Positions 46,072 to 53,895 of a stretch of DNA of 64,000 nucleotides are shown piece by piece (positions within the stretch are counted from its first letter, which is position 1; every line of letters begins with the position of its first letter). A program made the position numbers and the translations under genes. The stretch is from Dialister pneumosintes (lineage in GTDB: Bacteria > Bacillota > Negativicutes > Veillonellales > Dialisteraceae): contig NZ_CP017037.1 of assembly GCF_001717505.1 (NCBI RefSeq), forward strand, positions 1,135,001-1,199,000, written 5' to 3'. The notes below the pieces were generated by a model, which saw only the letters and a list, made by a program, of their open reading frames with translations, ran no database searches and was not told the origin of the DNA.

Positions 46072-46110
46072 AGTTGTCTATTCTGAGAACCAACTATAAA
46101 AAACAGGAGG
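46072..46110 (+). promoter_or_regulatory. Probable preQ1-I riboswitch overlapping the ribosome site
   Basis: A 5-bp stem (AGTTG / CAACT) closes a 14-base loop and is followed by the A-rich tail ATAAAAAACAGGAGG, the layout of the small preQ1 class I aptamer in which the tail folds back onto the stem and the loop. The tail includes the queC Shine-Dalgarno AGGAGG, so preQ1 binding would block translation. The loop sequence is not a perfect consensus match. Confidence 0.68.
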
Positions 46111-46114
46111 TTGT

Positions 46115-46822
46115 ATGAAAAAAGCCATTATATTATGCAGTGGCGGAGTTGATTCGACGACATGTCTTTCCGTTGCTGTTCATGAATTGGGAGCAGACAA
46201 TGTATGTGCTGCTTCTATTTTTTATGGACAAAAACATGAAAAGGAATTGGAATCTGCTCGAAAAATAGCAGCATACTATCATGTAAAACATGTGGAGTTG
46301 AATCTTTCTTCTATTTTTAATCATTCAAAATGTGCTTTATTGAGTCATTCTACTAAAGAAATTGAACATACAAGTTATGAAGAGCAGATACAAAAAACAA
46401 AAGACGGAAAAGTTTCCACTTATGTTCCTTTTAGAAATGGATTGATGCTCTCAGCAGCTGCCAGTTTAGCTGCCGGTTTGTATGAAGATGATGAGGTTGA
46501 TATATATATCGGAGCACATGCGGACGATGCAGCAGGCAATGCTTATGCCGACTGTTCAGAAAAATTTCTTTCTTCGATAGCAAATGCTATTTCTTTAGGT
46601 ACTTATAACAAAGTACATCTTGTTTTTCCTTTTGCAGATAAAAATAAAGCAGAAATTATAAAAACGGGATTGGCATTAGGAACTCCCTATGAATTGACTT
46701 GGAGTTGTTATGAAGGGCAAGAAGATCCTTGTGGTACCTGTGGTACTTGTATTGATAGAGAAAGAGCTTTTGCTATGAATGGAATTATAGATCCTCTCGT
46801 TAGAAAGGTTAAAGGTAGATAA
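46115..46822 (+). CDS. queC: 7-cyano-7-deazaguanine synthase
   Basis: A 235-residue ATP-dependent enzyme converting 7-carboxy-7-deazaguanine to preQ0. The N-terminal PP-loop CSGGVDSTT (8-16) and the C-terminal zinc cluster CYEGQEDPCGTCGTC are present. First gene of queC-queD-queE-folE-queF. Confidence 0.96.
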   Translation: MKKAIILCSGGVDSTTCLSVAVHELGADNVCAASIFYGQKHEKELESARKIAAYYHVKHVELNLSSIFNHSKCALLSHSTKEIEHTSYEEQIQKTKDGKVSTYVPFRNGLMLSAAASLAAGLYEDDEVDIYIGAHADDAAGNAYADCSEKFLSSIANAISLGTYNKVHLVFPFADKNKAEIIKTGLALGTPYELTWSCYEGQEDPCGTCGTCIDRERAFAMNGIIDPLVRKVKGR

Positions 46823-46823
46823 G

Positions 46824-47153
46824 ATGTATACCATAACTAAAAGAATGGAAATCAGCGGAGCACATATCCTTTCTTTGGAATATGAAAGTAAATGTACAAA
46901 ATTACATGGTCACAACTGGATTATTACCGTTACCGCACAAAGTGAAACATTAAATCATAACGGAATGGTTGTAGATTTTACACATATTAAAAAAGTGGTT
47001 AACCAATTAGACCATGTATGTATCAATGATGTAATTAAAGATAGAAATCCGACAGCAGAAAATATAGCTAAGTGGATTTACGATCAAATTCCGCATTGTG
47101 TGCGTGTTTCTGTTGAAGAAACGGAAGGGAATGTAGCTACTTATGAGGCATAA
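46824..47153 (+). CDS. queD: 6-carboxy-5,6,7,8-tetrahydropterin synthase
   Basis: A 109-residue protein of the PTPS family. The zinc-binding His in ISGAHIL and HGHN, and the catalytic Cys in ESKCTKLHGHN, are present. It makes 6-carboxy-tetrahydropterin from dihydroneopterin triphosphate. It starts two bases after queC and overlaps queE by 11 bases. Confidence 0.95.
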   Translation: MYTITKRMEISGAHILSLEYESKCTKLHGHNWIITVTAQSETLNHNGMVVDFTHIKKVVNQLDHVCINDVIKDRNPTAENIAKWIYDQIPHCVRVSVEETEGNVATYEA

Positions 47154-47802
47154 ATTTCCTGTCGTAGAAATTTTTGACAGTATTGACGGAGAAGGGAAAA
47201 GGACCGGCTATATGGCAATTTTTATAAGATTTGCCGGTTGCAATTTACGCTGTACTTATTGTGATACTTCTTATGCACTTTGTTCATCCGATGCTTCTAT
47301 TTTTCTTACAAAAGAAGAACTGCTAACAAAAATTGCTTCCTATCCTTGGAAACGCATTACTTTTACCGGTGGAGAACCCTTATTACAACCCTTACAGGAA
47401 CTTTGTGAAGAATTGGATAGAGCAGGGTATGAAATGAATGTAGAAACAAATGGAGCTGTGCCTCTTCTTTCCCAAAGACCGAAAAATCTATTTTATACAA
47501 TGGATTATAAATGTAGTGATAGCGGCGTAAAATCTCATATGCGTCTTGAAAACTTTAAAGAACTTACTTCAAAAGATGTTCTTAAGTTTGTAGTCAGCTC
47601 TCAGCGAGATTTAGATGATATGCAGATGATTATAAAAAAATATTTTACTACAGAAAAGCCTGCTTTTTATGTGAGTCCTGTATGGGGAAAAATAACCCCT
47701 GCAGCATTAGTTGATTATGTTAAAGAAAAAGAACTTAGTGAAGTATGCGTGCAAGTACAACTACATAAAATTATATGGAGTCCTGATAAGAGAGGTGTAT
47801 AA
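47143..47802 (+). CDS. queE: 7-carboxy-7-deazaguanine synthase (radical SAM)
   Basis: A 219-residue radical SAM enzyme converting 6-carboxy-tetrahydropterin to 7-carboxy-7-deazaguanine. The cluster motif CNLRCTYC near residues 33-40 and the SAM-binding FTGGEPLLQ are visible. Its stop and the folE start overlap by one base. Confidence 0.95.
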   Translation: MRHKFPVVEIFDSIDGEGKRTGYMAIFIRFAGCNLRCTYCDTSYALCSSDASIFLTKEELLTKIASYPWKRITFTGGEPLLQPLQELCEELDRAGYEMNVETNGAVPLLSQRPKNLFYTMDYKCSDSGVKSHMRLENFKELTSKDVLKFVVSSQRDLDDMQMIIKKYFTTEKPAFYVSPVWGKITPAALVDYVKEKELSEVCVQVQLHKIIWSPDKRGV

Positions 47803-48368
47803 TGGTGGATTTAAAAAAACTGGAAAAAGCAGCGCGTCTTATTTTGGAAGCAGTCGGTGAAAATCCGATGCGAGAAGGACTTTTAGAAACACCTCGTCGT
47901 TTTGCAGAAATGATAGAAGAACAACTTGCATATACGAATATATCCAATGAAGAAATTGCTAAAAATTTTGGAAAAACATTTACATCCTCAGAAGAAGGGC
48001 TTGTTGTTGTGAAAGACATTCCTATTTTTTCTTATTGTGAACATCACATCGCTCTTATGTACAATATGAAAGTATCTGTAGGATATATTCCTTGTGGACG
48101 AGTTATCGGACTTTCTAAAGTCGCACGCATTGCAGATGCAGTATCTAAAAGATTGCAAATTCAAGAACGTATCGGACAGGATATTCGGGAAATTATAGAA
48201 GAGGTTACCGACTCTTCTGATGTTATCGTACATATTGAAGGGGAACATTCCTGTATGACTGCACGTGGTATTAAAAAAGTAACCAGTGTCACACGTACTC
48301 TTTCTGCCGGAGGAAAATGTAAAGAACCGGCATGGCAATCCTTGTTTTTAAAACTTTGTAAAGAATAG
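47802..48368 (+). CDS. folE: GTP cyclohydrolase I
   Basis: A 188-residue type I enzyme making dihydroneopterin triphosphate from GTP. Zinc ligands and catalytic residues lie in [21 protein letters not shown] and [10 protein letters not shown]. In this operon it supplies the first intermediate for queuosine; it may also feed folate. It ends in TAG, showing that amber is used as a normal stop here. Confidence 0.96.
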   Translation: MVDLKKLEKAARLILEAVGENPMREGLLETPRRFAEMIEEQLAYTNISNEEIAKNFGKTFTSSEEGLVVVKDIPIFSYCEHHIALMYNMKVSVGYIPCGRVIGLSKVARIADAVSKRLQIQERIGQDIREIIEEVTDSSDVIVHIEGEHSCMTARGIKKVTSVTRTLSAGGKCKEPAWQSLFLKLCKE

Positions 48369-48376
48369 GAGTTTTT

Positions 48377-48871
48377 ATGAGCAACTCAAAAAATGGATTA
48401 GAATCTCTTACTTTATTGGGAAATCAAAATACGAGGTATACTTTTTTTTATCAACCCGAAATATTAGAAAAAATACCCAATGCACATTCATATAGAGATT
48501 TTTTTGTTAAATTTAATTGCCCTGAATTTACGAGTCTTTGCCCGAAAACAGGACAACCTGATTTTGCTACCCTTTATATTTCCTATATTCCGGATGCCTA
48601 TATGGTAGAAAGTAAGTCTTTAAAATTATATCTTTTCAGTTATAGAAATCATGGAGATTTTCATGAAAATTGTGTAAATACTATTATGAATGATTTAATT
48701 TCCTTACTTGATCCCAGATATATAGAGGTATGGGGAAAATTCCTGCCTCGAGGCGGACTTTCTATTGATCCTTATTGCAATTATGGAAAAGAAGATACTA
48801 AATGGGAAGAATTTGCTACCCATAGATTATTGCAGCATGATTTATATCCGGAAATTGTAACTAATCGATAA
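48377..48871 (+). CDS. queF: NADPH-dependent 7-cyano-7-deazaguanine reductase
   Basis: A 164-residue short-form QueF reducing preQ0 to preQ1. The catalytic Cys and Asp lie in [14 protein letters not shown], and the signature [16 protein letters not shown] matches the QueF motif. It is the last gene of the operon, eight bases after folE. Confidence 0.95.
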   Translation: MSNSKNGLESLTLLGNQNTRYTFFYQPEILEKIPNAHSYRDFFVKFNCPEFTSLCPKTGQPDFATLYISYIPDAYMVESKSLKLYLFSYRNHGDFHENCVNTIMNDLISLLDPRYIEVWGKFLPRGGLSIDPYCNYGKEDTKWEEFATHRLLQHDLYPEIVTNR

Positions 48872-49016
48872 TTTTATGTTTTTTAAAATCTCTTACGAAT
48901 TATATCGGTTGTTTTTAGTAAGAAATTTTTGTTTAAAATTAGATTATTATTTGTTTTTATTATAAATAATAGGTATAATAAATTGATTACTATATATTTT
49001 TTTAAAGGTGATAATT

Positions 49017-50729
49017 ATGAAGAAAAATAAAATATTATGTGCATTGATTATAAGTCAATTGATTACTTATGGAACAGGGAGTATTTTTTATAGTTAGGTA
49101 GAATCAAATACCAGTCCATTAGCAAAGGGTGAATATTCATTCTCTATGGGAGAAAGAACGGAAGCGCAAGGAATTCGTGCAGTAGCGACCGGATATGCAA
49201 CTAAAGCAATGGGAGAAAATTCTTTTACGGCAGGTGAAAACACACAGGCGGAAGGAAGAAACTCTGTTGCAACAGGTTATAAAACTAAGGCGACTGGAAC
49301 GAATGCAGCAGCTTTTGGTGAAGGATCTGAAGCGACAGGGGTAGTTTATTTTACTGCCGGGCTTAATAATAAAGCAAGCGGTCAATCATCGACTGCTCTG
49401 GGTAACTTATCTCAAGCAACAGGAGCAGCTTCTTTTGCCGGCGGATTACGAACAGAAGCATCCGGGGTTGCCTCTACAGCTATGGGTGACTCTACCAAAG
49501 CGACTGGAGTTATATTTACAGCTATGGGATGGAAAACGGAAGCCAGCGGACAACAATCTACTGCTATAGGAACATTGTCTAAAGCCAGCGCACATTCATC
49601 TTTTGCTGCAGGAAATCAAACCGAAGCAAGTGGGGATGCTTCTACTGCTATGGGTATGGAAACCAAAGCAACTGGAGTTATATCTACAGCTATGGGATGG
49701 AAAACGGAAGCCAGCGGACGACAATCTACTGCTATAGGAACATTGTCTAAAGCCAGTGCACATTCATCTTTTGCTGCAGGAAGTGAAACCGAAGCATACT
49801 CATTAGCTACCGGGAATAATACGGAATCCGTTGGAGAAAACTCTTTTTCAGGAGGTTTGCGTTCTCAGGCGATAGGAGACAGCTCCTTGGATTTTGGCGT
49901 AGACAGTAAGGCAAAAGGTCGTTATGCCGTAGCATTAGGTGAAGGAAGTACAGCAAGTGGAAAAGCGGCAACCGCTTTAGGTGAAAACTCTACTGCTAAA
50001 GGAAATAATTCTTTTGCAAGTATGGGCGGATTTGCACAAGGTAACAACTCCTTAGCCTTAGGAAGAGGAGCATTTGCTCAGATAGACGATTCGTATACTA
50101 TCGGTGCAGGAAGTATAGCAAATCGAGCAGCGGGGATGGCAGGTTATTTATCGAATGGTCGAACCGGTGCAGAATGGAAAGCGACAGGAAATGCAGTATC
50201 TATAGGAAGTGTTGATAATGGAGTTACTCGACAAATAACAGGAGCGGCGGCAGGAACGGAAGATACGGATGCGGTAAACGTAGCACAGCTAAAGGAAATG
50301 ACAAAGCCTGTAGACTGGAGTGGAATGGGAGCACAGGCAGCCGCCTTGGCAGCGTTAAAACCGATGCAGTATGATCCGTTAGAACCGACGCAGATAATGG
50401 CAGGTTATGGTAACTATAGAGGAAGCAGTGCATTAGCATTGGGGATAGCACATTATCAGAATGAAAGTAAGATGATTAATGCTGGCGTATCCTATGGAGG
50501 TCATAACAAGTTTATGACGAATTTGGGTGTGACCTGGAAGGTAGGATCCGGAAACAAGGAAGAAAAACAGGAAGAAGCATATAGAAAAGGACCGGTAACT
50601 TCCGTTTATGTTTTTGAAGAAGTAGTACGTGATTTGAAGGCTGAAAACCATGAGCAGAAAGAGCAGATTGAAAATTTAAATAAAGAAGTAGAGTCTTTGA
50701 AAGCTTTGGTTAATCAGCTTATCAAGTAA
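49017..50729 (+). pseudogene. Trimeric autotransporter with YadA head, interrupted by an amber codon
   Basis: The ATG at 49017 opens a signal peptide (MKKNKILCALIISQ...) that stops at TAG 49095-49097; the same frame then continues without interruption to 50729. The downstream part is a YadA-type head of about 300 residues made of 14-residue SxAxG repeats, including a near-identical 168-bp repeat pair (about 49503 and 49671), then a short neck, the anchor (AALAALKPMQYDP, TQIMAGYGNYRG) and a coiled-coil tail of about 60 residues. An ATG at 49146 could start translation but would lack a secretion signal. Suppression, a sequencing error or inactivation are all possible. Confidence 0.8.
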
Positions 50730-50742
50730 TTTTTGAATCAAT

Positions 50743-50773
50743 AAAAAGAGTAGTGATGAAAACTACTCTTTTT
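50743..50773 (+). terminator. Terminator of the third autotransporter gene
   Basis: AAAAGAGTAGT / ACTACTCTTTT hairpin with a T run, about 14 bases after the stop codon. Confidence 0.85.
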
Positions 50774-50840
50774 TGTTTTCTAAATATAGTGTTACGATGC
50801 ACTTAACGTATAAAGGTATTCTGAAAAAAGGAGATTGCTT

Positions 50841-50991
50841 ATGTTATATAGTAGGGAAAAACCATATAATCATTTACCTTTCATATTATCGAAAATAGAT
50901 GTAGAAATAAAAAGTTCTAAAAAAGGTAAATAAGGTTAATAAAGCGTTAAGTGAATTAAAAGGATGGTCACCACATCAGTGCAATCCTTAA
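50841..50991 (+). pseudogene. Remnant of a Fic-family protein N-terminus
   Basis: An ATG with GGAG upstream starts MLYSREKPYNHLPFILSKID, stopping at 50933. In another frame the sequence continues VNKVNKALSELKGW to TAA at 50991. Together these match the typical N-terminal helices of Fic proteins (LPxxPPKIDLET then ANKALAELKGW), so this looks like a frameshifted and truncated fic gene. The catalytic HPFxxGNG part is absent. Confidence 0.6.
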
Positions 50992-50993
50992 AT

Positions 50994-51026
50994 AAAAAGG
51001 GCAGCAGTTAAAAGCTGTTCTTTTTT
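50994..51026 (+). terminator. Terminator after the Fic remnant
   Basis: An AGGGCAGC / GCTGTTCT stem with G-T pairs is followed by a run of T, just after the remnant. Confidence 0.65.
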
Positions 51027-51142
51027 GTTGTTACTGTTTTTAGAGAGTAGCAGGTCATTGTTTTATGTTAATGGGTGTTGTAAGGTTGCTTTTTATAAAA
51101 AGAAAAAGCCTCTCTTTTTGGTAGGCTAGAGATATATTCGTT

Positions 51143-51152
51143 GTTCCGGAAC
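51143..51152 (+). promoter_or_regulatory. 10-bp palindrome GTTCCGGAAC upstream of the sigma-factor gene
   Basis: A perfect palindrome 70 bases before the preferred sigma start. It pairs with GCTCCGGAGC at 51818-51827 before the DUF2922 gene; both have ACTCTC next to them. A shared control site is inferred. Confidence 0.4.
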
Positions 51153-51221
51153 TCTCACAGACGAATTTCAACATATGTATCCATTCTTGTGAAAATGGAT
51201 AGGGTAAGAAATGAGTCGATT

Positions 51222-51779
51222 ATGAACAACTTTAACAGACTAAGTGATGAAGAATTAATACTTTCTTATAGAAAAGGGAATCGAGCAGCCAAAGACATAC
51301 TCTGTCAACGATATATTCCTTTAGTAAAAAAGCTTATAACAGCTCCTTTCGTTTATCGATTTCGAGAAGATTTGGAACAAGCTTTGTGGATAATTTTTTG
51401 TGAAAGAATAGAAAGCTACGATGTAAAGAAAGCAAAATTTTCGACCATGATATCTAAAATACTACGATTTGAACGAGCAAATTATTTTCGGAGAGAAAAG
51501 AAGCGTTGGATTCATGAAGTAAGCGGAATCATAAAAGAGAAAAGTAGTGAAGAAATTTATGTAAGGCTGGAAAGAGAAGAAATCTCTTGTTTTTTAAAGG
51601 AATTTGACAAGCAGCTATCTAGACAAGCATTAGAAGTTTTCAGAAAATTACTTACCGGTTATTTGAGTGAAAGACAATTAGCAGAAAAATTAGGTGTCAG
51701 CAGACATAGCATTCGGAAGTGTAAGAAAGAAATTCGGAATACTTTTTATTCTATACAGAAATCTTTGCAACCAAAATAA
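51222..51779 (+). CDS. Sigma-70-like RNA polymerase sigma factor
   Basis: About 185 residues from the ATG at 51222; earlier in-frame starts at 51195 and 51141 cannot be excluded because no strong ribosome site was seen. The N-terminal part (LSDEELILSYRKGNRAAKDI, then FREDLEQALWIIF) looks like sigma region 2, and the C-terminal YLSERQLAEKLGVSRHSIRKCKK is a region 4-type helix-turn-helix. It heads a cassette of five small genes and probably activates it. Similar small sigma factors control phage-like, bacteriocin or toxin genes in Firmicutes. Confidence 0.78.
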   Translation: MNNFNRLSDEELILSYRKGNRAAKDILCQRYIPLVKKLITAPFVYRFREDLEQALWIIFCERIESYDVKKAKFSTMISKILRFERANYFRREKKRWIHEVSGIIKEKSSEEIYVRLEREEISCFLKEFDKQLSRQALEVFRKLLTGYLSERQLAEKLGVSRHSIRKCKKEIRNTFYSIQKSLQPK

Positions 51780-51817
51780 GAATTTAAGAATGGTAAGTAA
51801 TAGAGAGAGAACTCTCT

Positions 51818-51827
51818 GCTCCGGAGC
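51818..51827 (+). promoter_or_regulatory. 10-bp palindrome GCTCCGGAGC upstream of the DUF2922 gene
   Basis: A perfect palindrome 28 bases before the DUF2922 start, resembling GTTCCGGAAC at 51143-51152. A small hairpin (AGAGAG / CTCTCT) lies just upstream. Confidence 0.4.
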
Positions 51828-51854
51828 GTATTTCCAGTTTGAAAGGAGAAGTAT

Positions 51855-52070
51855 ATGATGGAAGTAAAGAAGTTAAGAATGGTATTCAACACTAATGATC
51901 AAGGCACTTTAGCAATCGATGTTCCCAATCCGAGAGAGGAATTAACTTTAGTCGATGTGCAGAATGGTGCTAATCAAATTATTCCTGTTTTGATGACTAC
52001 GAAAGGTGTAAAAGCGAACGACTTGAAGCGTGCACTTATCATCACAACTAAGGAAGAAGAGCTTAAATAA
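51855..52070 (+). CDS. DUF2922 family protein
   Basis: A 71-residue protein matching DUF2922 (KKLRMVFNTNDQGTLAIDVPNP, then DLKRALIITT). It has no signal peptide or cysteine. The function is unknown. GAAAGGAG precedes a double ATG. In Firmicutes it is commonly next to DUF1659 and sigma-like genes. Confidence 0.8.
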   Translation: MMEVKKLRMVFNTNDQGTLAIDVPNPREELTLVDVQNGANQIIPVLMTTKGVKANDLKRALIITTKEEELK

Positions 52071-52095
52071 GTTGATAAAGAGGAGGAACTGACAT

Positions 52096-52311
52096 ATGGC
52101 AATATCTAAAGTGGTAGAAAAGAATCGATTGATTGTATCTGTAACTAATGAAGAGACCGGAAAGCATAAGCAACTTTCTTTTTCTCGTATTGACCCGAAA
52201 GCTAATGATGAAGCATTGCATAGTGCAGGAGAAGCTATCGGGAATTTACAGAAATATCCGGTAGCAGGTATTGAGCTTACTGTAACTGCTGCACTTCGTT
52301 CTGACGGATAA
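52096..52311 (+). CDS. DUF1659 family protein
   Basis: A 71-residue protein matching DUF1659 (KQLSFSRIDPKANDEALHSAGEAIGNLQ). The function is unknown. GAGGAGG lies 10 bases upstream. It is followed by a terminator, splitting the cassette into a DUF2922-DUF1659 part and a membrane/hydrolase part. Confidence 0.8.
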   Translation: MAISKVVEKNRLIVSVTNEETGKHKQLSFSRIDPKANDEALHSAGEAIGNLQKYPVAGIELTVTAALRSDG

Positions 52312-52317
52312 ATAAGA

Positions 52318-52347
52318 AAGACCGAGCCTATAAGACTCGGTCTTTTT
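52318..52347 (+). terminator. Terminator after the DUF1659 gene
   Basis: AAAGACCGAG / CTCGGTCTTT hairpin with six T residues. Only 16 bases separate it from the next start codon, so it may act as an attenuator that sets the ratio of the downstream genes. Confidence 0.8.
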
Positions 52348-52363
52348 TGTAAGGAGGTGACTT

Positions 52364-52504
52364 ATGAAAGTACAATGGAAACGTATATGGAAAATAATAG
52401 CACCCTATGTTATTGAATGTCTTATTGAAAGCTTATCGTTGCTTAAAAAAGGAGATAAAAAAGAGGAATCTATCCAAGAACAAGAAGGGGTGAGCTTACG
52501 ATGA
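52364..52504 (+). CDS. Small protein of 46 residues in the sigma-factor cassette
   Basis: ATG with AAGGAGG seven bases upstream; sequence MKVQWKRIWKIIAPYVIECL and a charged C-terminus. One hydrophobic or amphipathic helix, no recognised family. It ends in ATGA overlap with the next gene. YvrJ-type proteins occupy this place in comparable clusters, but this sequence is not clearly one. Confidence 0.6.
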   Translation: MKVQWKRIWKIIAPYVIECLIESLSLLKKGDKKEESIQEQEGVSLR

Positions 52505-52767
52505 GCAGTTTATTACGAGAATTTCTTCCTTTTTTGACCGTTATTGCTGCGTTAGCGGCTATTGTTCGTCAATTCATAGCAATTACAGAAAAAAGTTATG
52601 AGTTTCATAAGAAACAATTAGCATGGTTAGCAAAAGAGCTTTCTGATACAAGGGAAGAAATGGTTCATTTACGAAAATCTATTGAAAAGTTACAACAAGA
52701 AGTAGCACAGTTATATAAAAAACGAAAGAAGGGAGAAATGATTTATGCACAAGGAAGAACTTGCTAA
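52501..52767 (+). CDS. Small membrane protein with coiled coil, holin-like
   Basis: 88 residues: an N-terminal hydrophobic helix (FLPFLTVIAALAAIVRQFIAI) followed by a long amphipathic helix with heptad spacing and a basic end (YKKRKKGE). This layout resembles BhlA/UviB-type holin-like peptides. The next gene, overlapping by 23 bases, encodes a putative wall hydrolase, which fits a holin-endolysin pair, though direct evidence is absent. Confidence 0.6.
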   Translation: MSSLLREFLPFLTVIAALAAIVRQFIAITEKSYEFHKKQLAWLAKELSDTREEMVHLRKSIEKLQQEVAQLYKKRKKGEMIYAQGRTC

Positions 52768-53302
52768 GTACATTGCAGAGGGGATTATTGTAACCGGTGT
52801 AGAAGGGACTTATAATGATGTATCTTGTTCGAGTGCCGGAGATTACCCTTCTTTGGGCATTTCGCAGTGGGAGGGGGAACGAGCGGATACCTTGCTTTTA
52901 CAATTGGATGATGGAGGTTATTATAGAAACCGATCTTATAGTGATTTAAAAAGCACCGGAGATATAGTCAACTTGAAAAATTTACTTGCTACAGAACAAG
53001 GACGGAAAATACAGGAGGAACAATTACAAAAAGATGCATGTAATTATGTAGATATGCTTCTTTTAATTCCCTTAAAAAATACAGCATCTATTGTATATGC
53101 AGGACTTTGGTGCCCTACATCGACTTGGGTTGTGCAAGCTTTTCTAACAAATCGAAATAAGAGTTATGATTTAAACGATGTAGAAGTACTTAGTGATGTA
53201 TTTAAGCGTTTTTATGCGAGAGCTGCAGGTGTATCTGCGTATACGCTGCGAGCTGATGAACAACTTCGCTATGTAAAAAGTAAGAAAGAACTTTATAGAT
53301 AA
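52745..53302 (+). CDS. Putative lysozyme-like cell-wall hydrolase
   Basis: 185 residues with no signal peptide. Near the N-terminus GVEGTYNDVSCSSAGDYPSLGISQWEG resembles the catalytic segment of lysozyme-like hydrolases found in phage endolysins (Glu19 would be catalytic). The rest is helical and unassigned. GGGAG precedes the ATG. Last gene of the sigma-factor cassette. The enzymatic activity is inferred from the motif and the neighbouring holin-like gene. Confidence 0.6.
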   Translation: MHKEELAKYIAEGIIVTGVEGTYNDVSCSSAGDYPSLGISQWEGERADTLLLQLDDGGYYRNRSYSDLKSTGDIVNLKNLLATEQGRKIQEEQLQKDACNYVDMLLLIPLKNTASIVYAGLWCPTSTWVVQAFLTNRNKSYDLNDVEVLSDVFKRFYARAAGVSAYTLRADEQLRYVKSKKELYR

Positions 53303-53339
53303 GTAAAAAGAAGTGCATACGCACTTCTTTTTACTTATC
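53298..53339. terminator. Strong bidirectional terminator
   Basis: A 19-bp perfect stem (GATAAGTAAAAAGAAGTGC and its complement) with a 4-base loop between the convergent hydrolase and 150-residue genes; the minus-strand stop codon lies inside it. Confidence 0.85.
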
Positions 53340-53783
53340 TTTTGGAGTATGTAGTACGATGGATACGAATAAATCAGCACATTTTTCATCCATATTTTCT
53401 AATGTGATATCTGAATATCCTTTTTCTTGCAACTCTTTACATAAAAGCATTCTCGTATCTAGAGGTAAACAATGAATTAAATCAATGAATTTTGATAAAT
53501 CCAAATGAGACATCATCCAACTAATTTGGGATTCCGTTAATGATTCCGTTTCTGAAAATAATTGACGTAAATAGGTCGGAGAGCGATCACAGATAGGATG
53601 TGTAGTATCGTGAAAAGAATAGGGGTGATTGTTGGAGTTTGTAAAATTTTCTGTAATTAACCAAAAGATATATGCCACAAAATCGTCATGCGTTCGACCA
53701 TTTCCTATATAACGATAATAAAATTTGATACATTGGTGTATCGGGACAGCGTTTCTTTTCTTAATAATACACTTTTTTTCCAT
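53331..53783 (-). CDS. Hypothetical protein (150 residues)
   Basis: A soluble, His- and Ser-containing protein without recognised motif, signal peptide or membrane helix. Helical segments such as LTESQISWMMSHLDLSKFIDLIHCLP are visible. GGAGG precedes the ATG. It is convergent to the sigma-factor cassette and stops within the shared terminator; it could be its regulator or immunity function, but nothing in the sequence proves this. Confidence 0.6.
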   Translation of the reverse strand: MEKKCIIKKRNAVPIHQCIKFYYRYIGNGRTHDDFVAYIFWLITENFTNSNNHPYSFHDTTHPICDRSPTYLRQLFSETESLTESQISWMMSHLDLSKFIDLIHCLPLDTRMLLCKELQEKGYSDITLENMDEKCADLFVSIVLHTPKDK

Positions 53784-53895
53784 AATGCCTCCTTTTTCTC
53801 TTTTACAATAGGTTGTATTAAGGTAAATTATTAAATTTCTAATATTTATACAAATATTAGAGCTGTAGACTTTTATTAATCATTAGGAGAGCAAT

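Noticed and set aside
12865-49097. Amber (TAG) read as an amino acid in this organism
   Set aside because: folE ends in TAG at its normal family end, so TAG works as a stop; the porin also has a TGA and a frameshift, which recoding would not explain.
51141-53302. A prophage
   Set aside because: No integrase, terminase, capsid or tail genes are present; only the small sigma-hydrolase cassette is seen.
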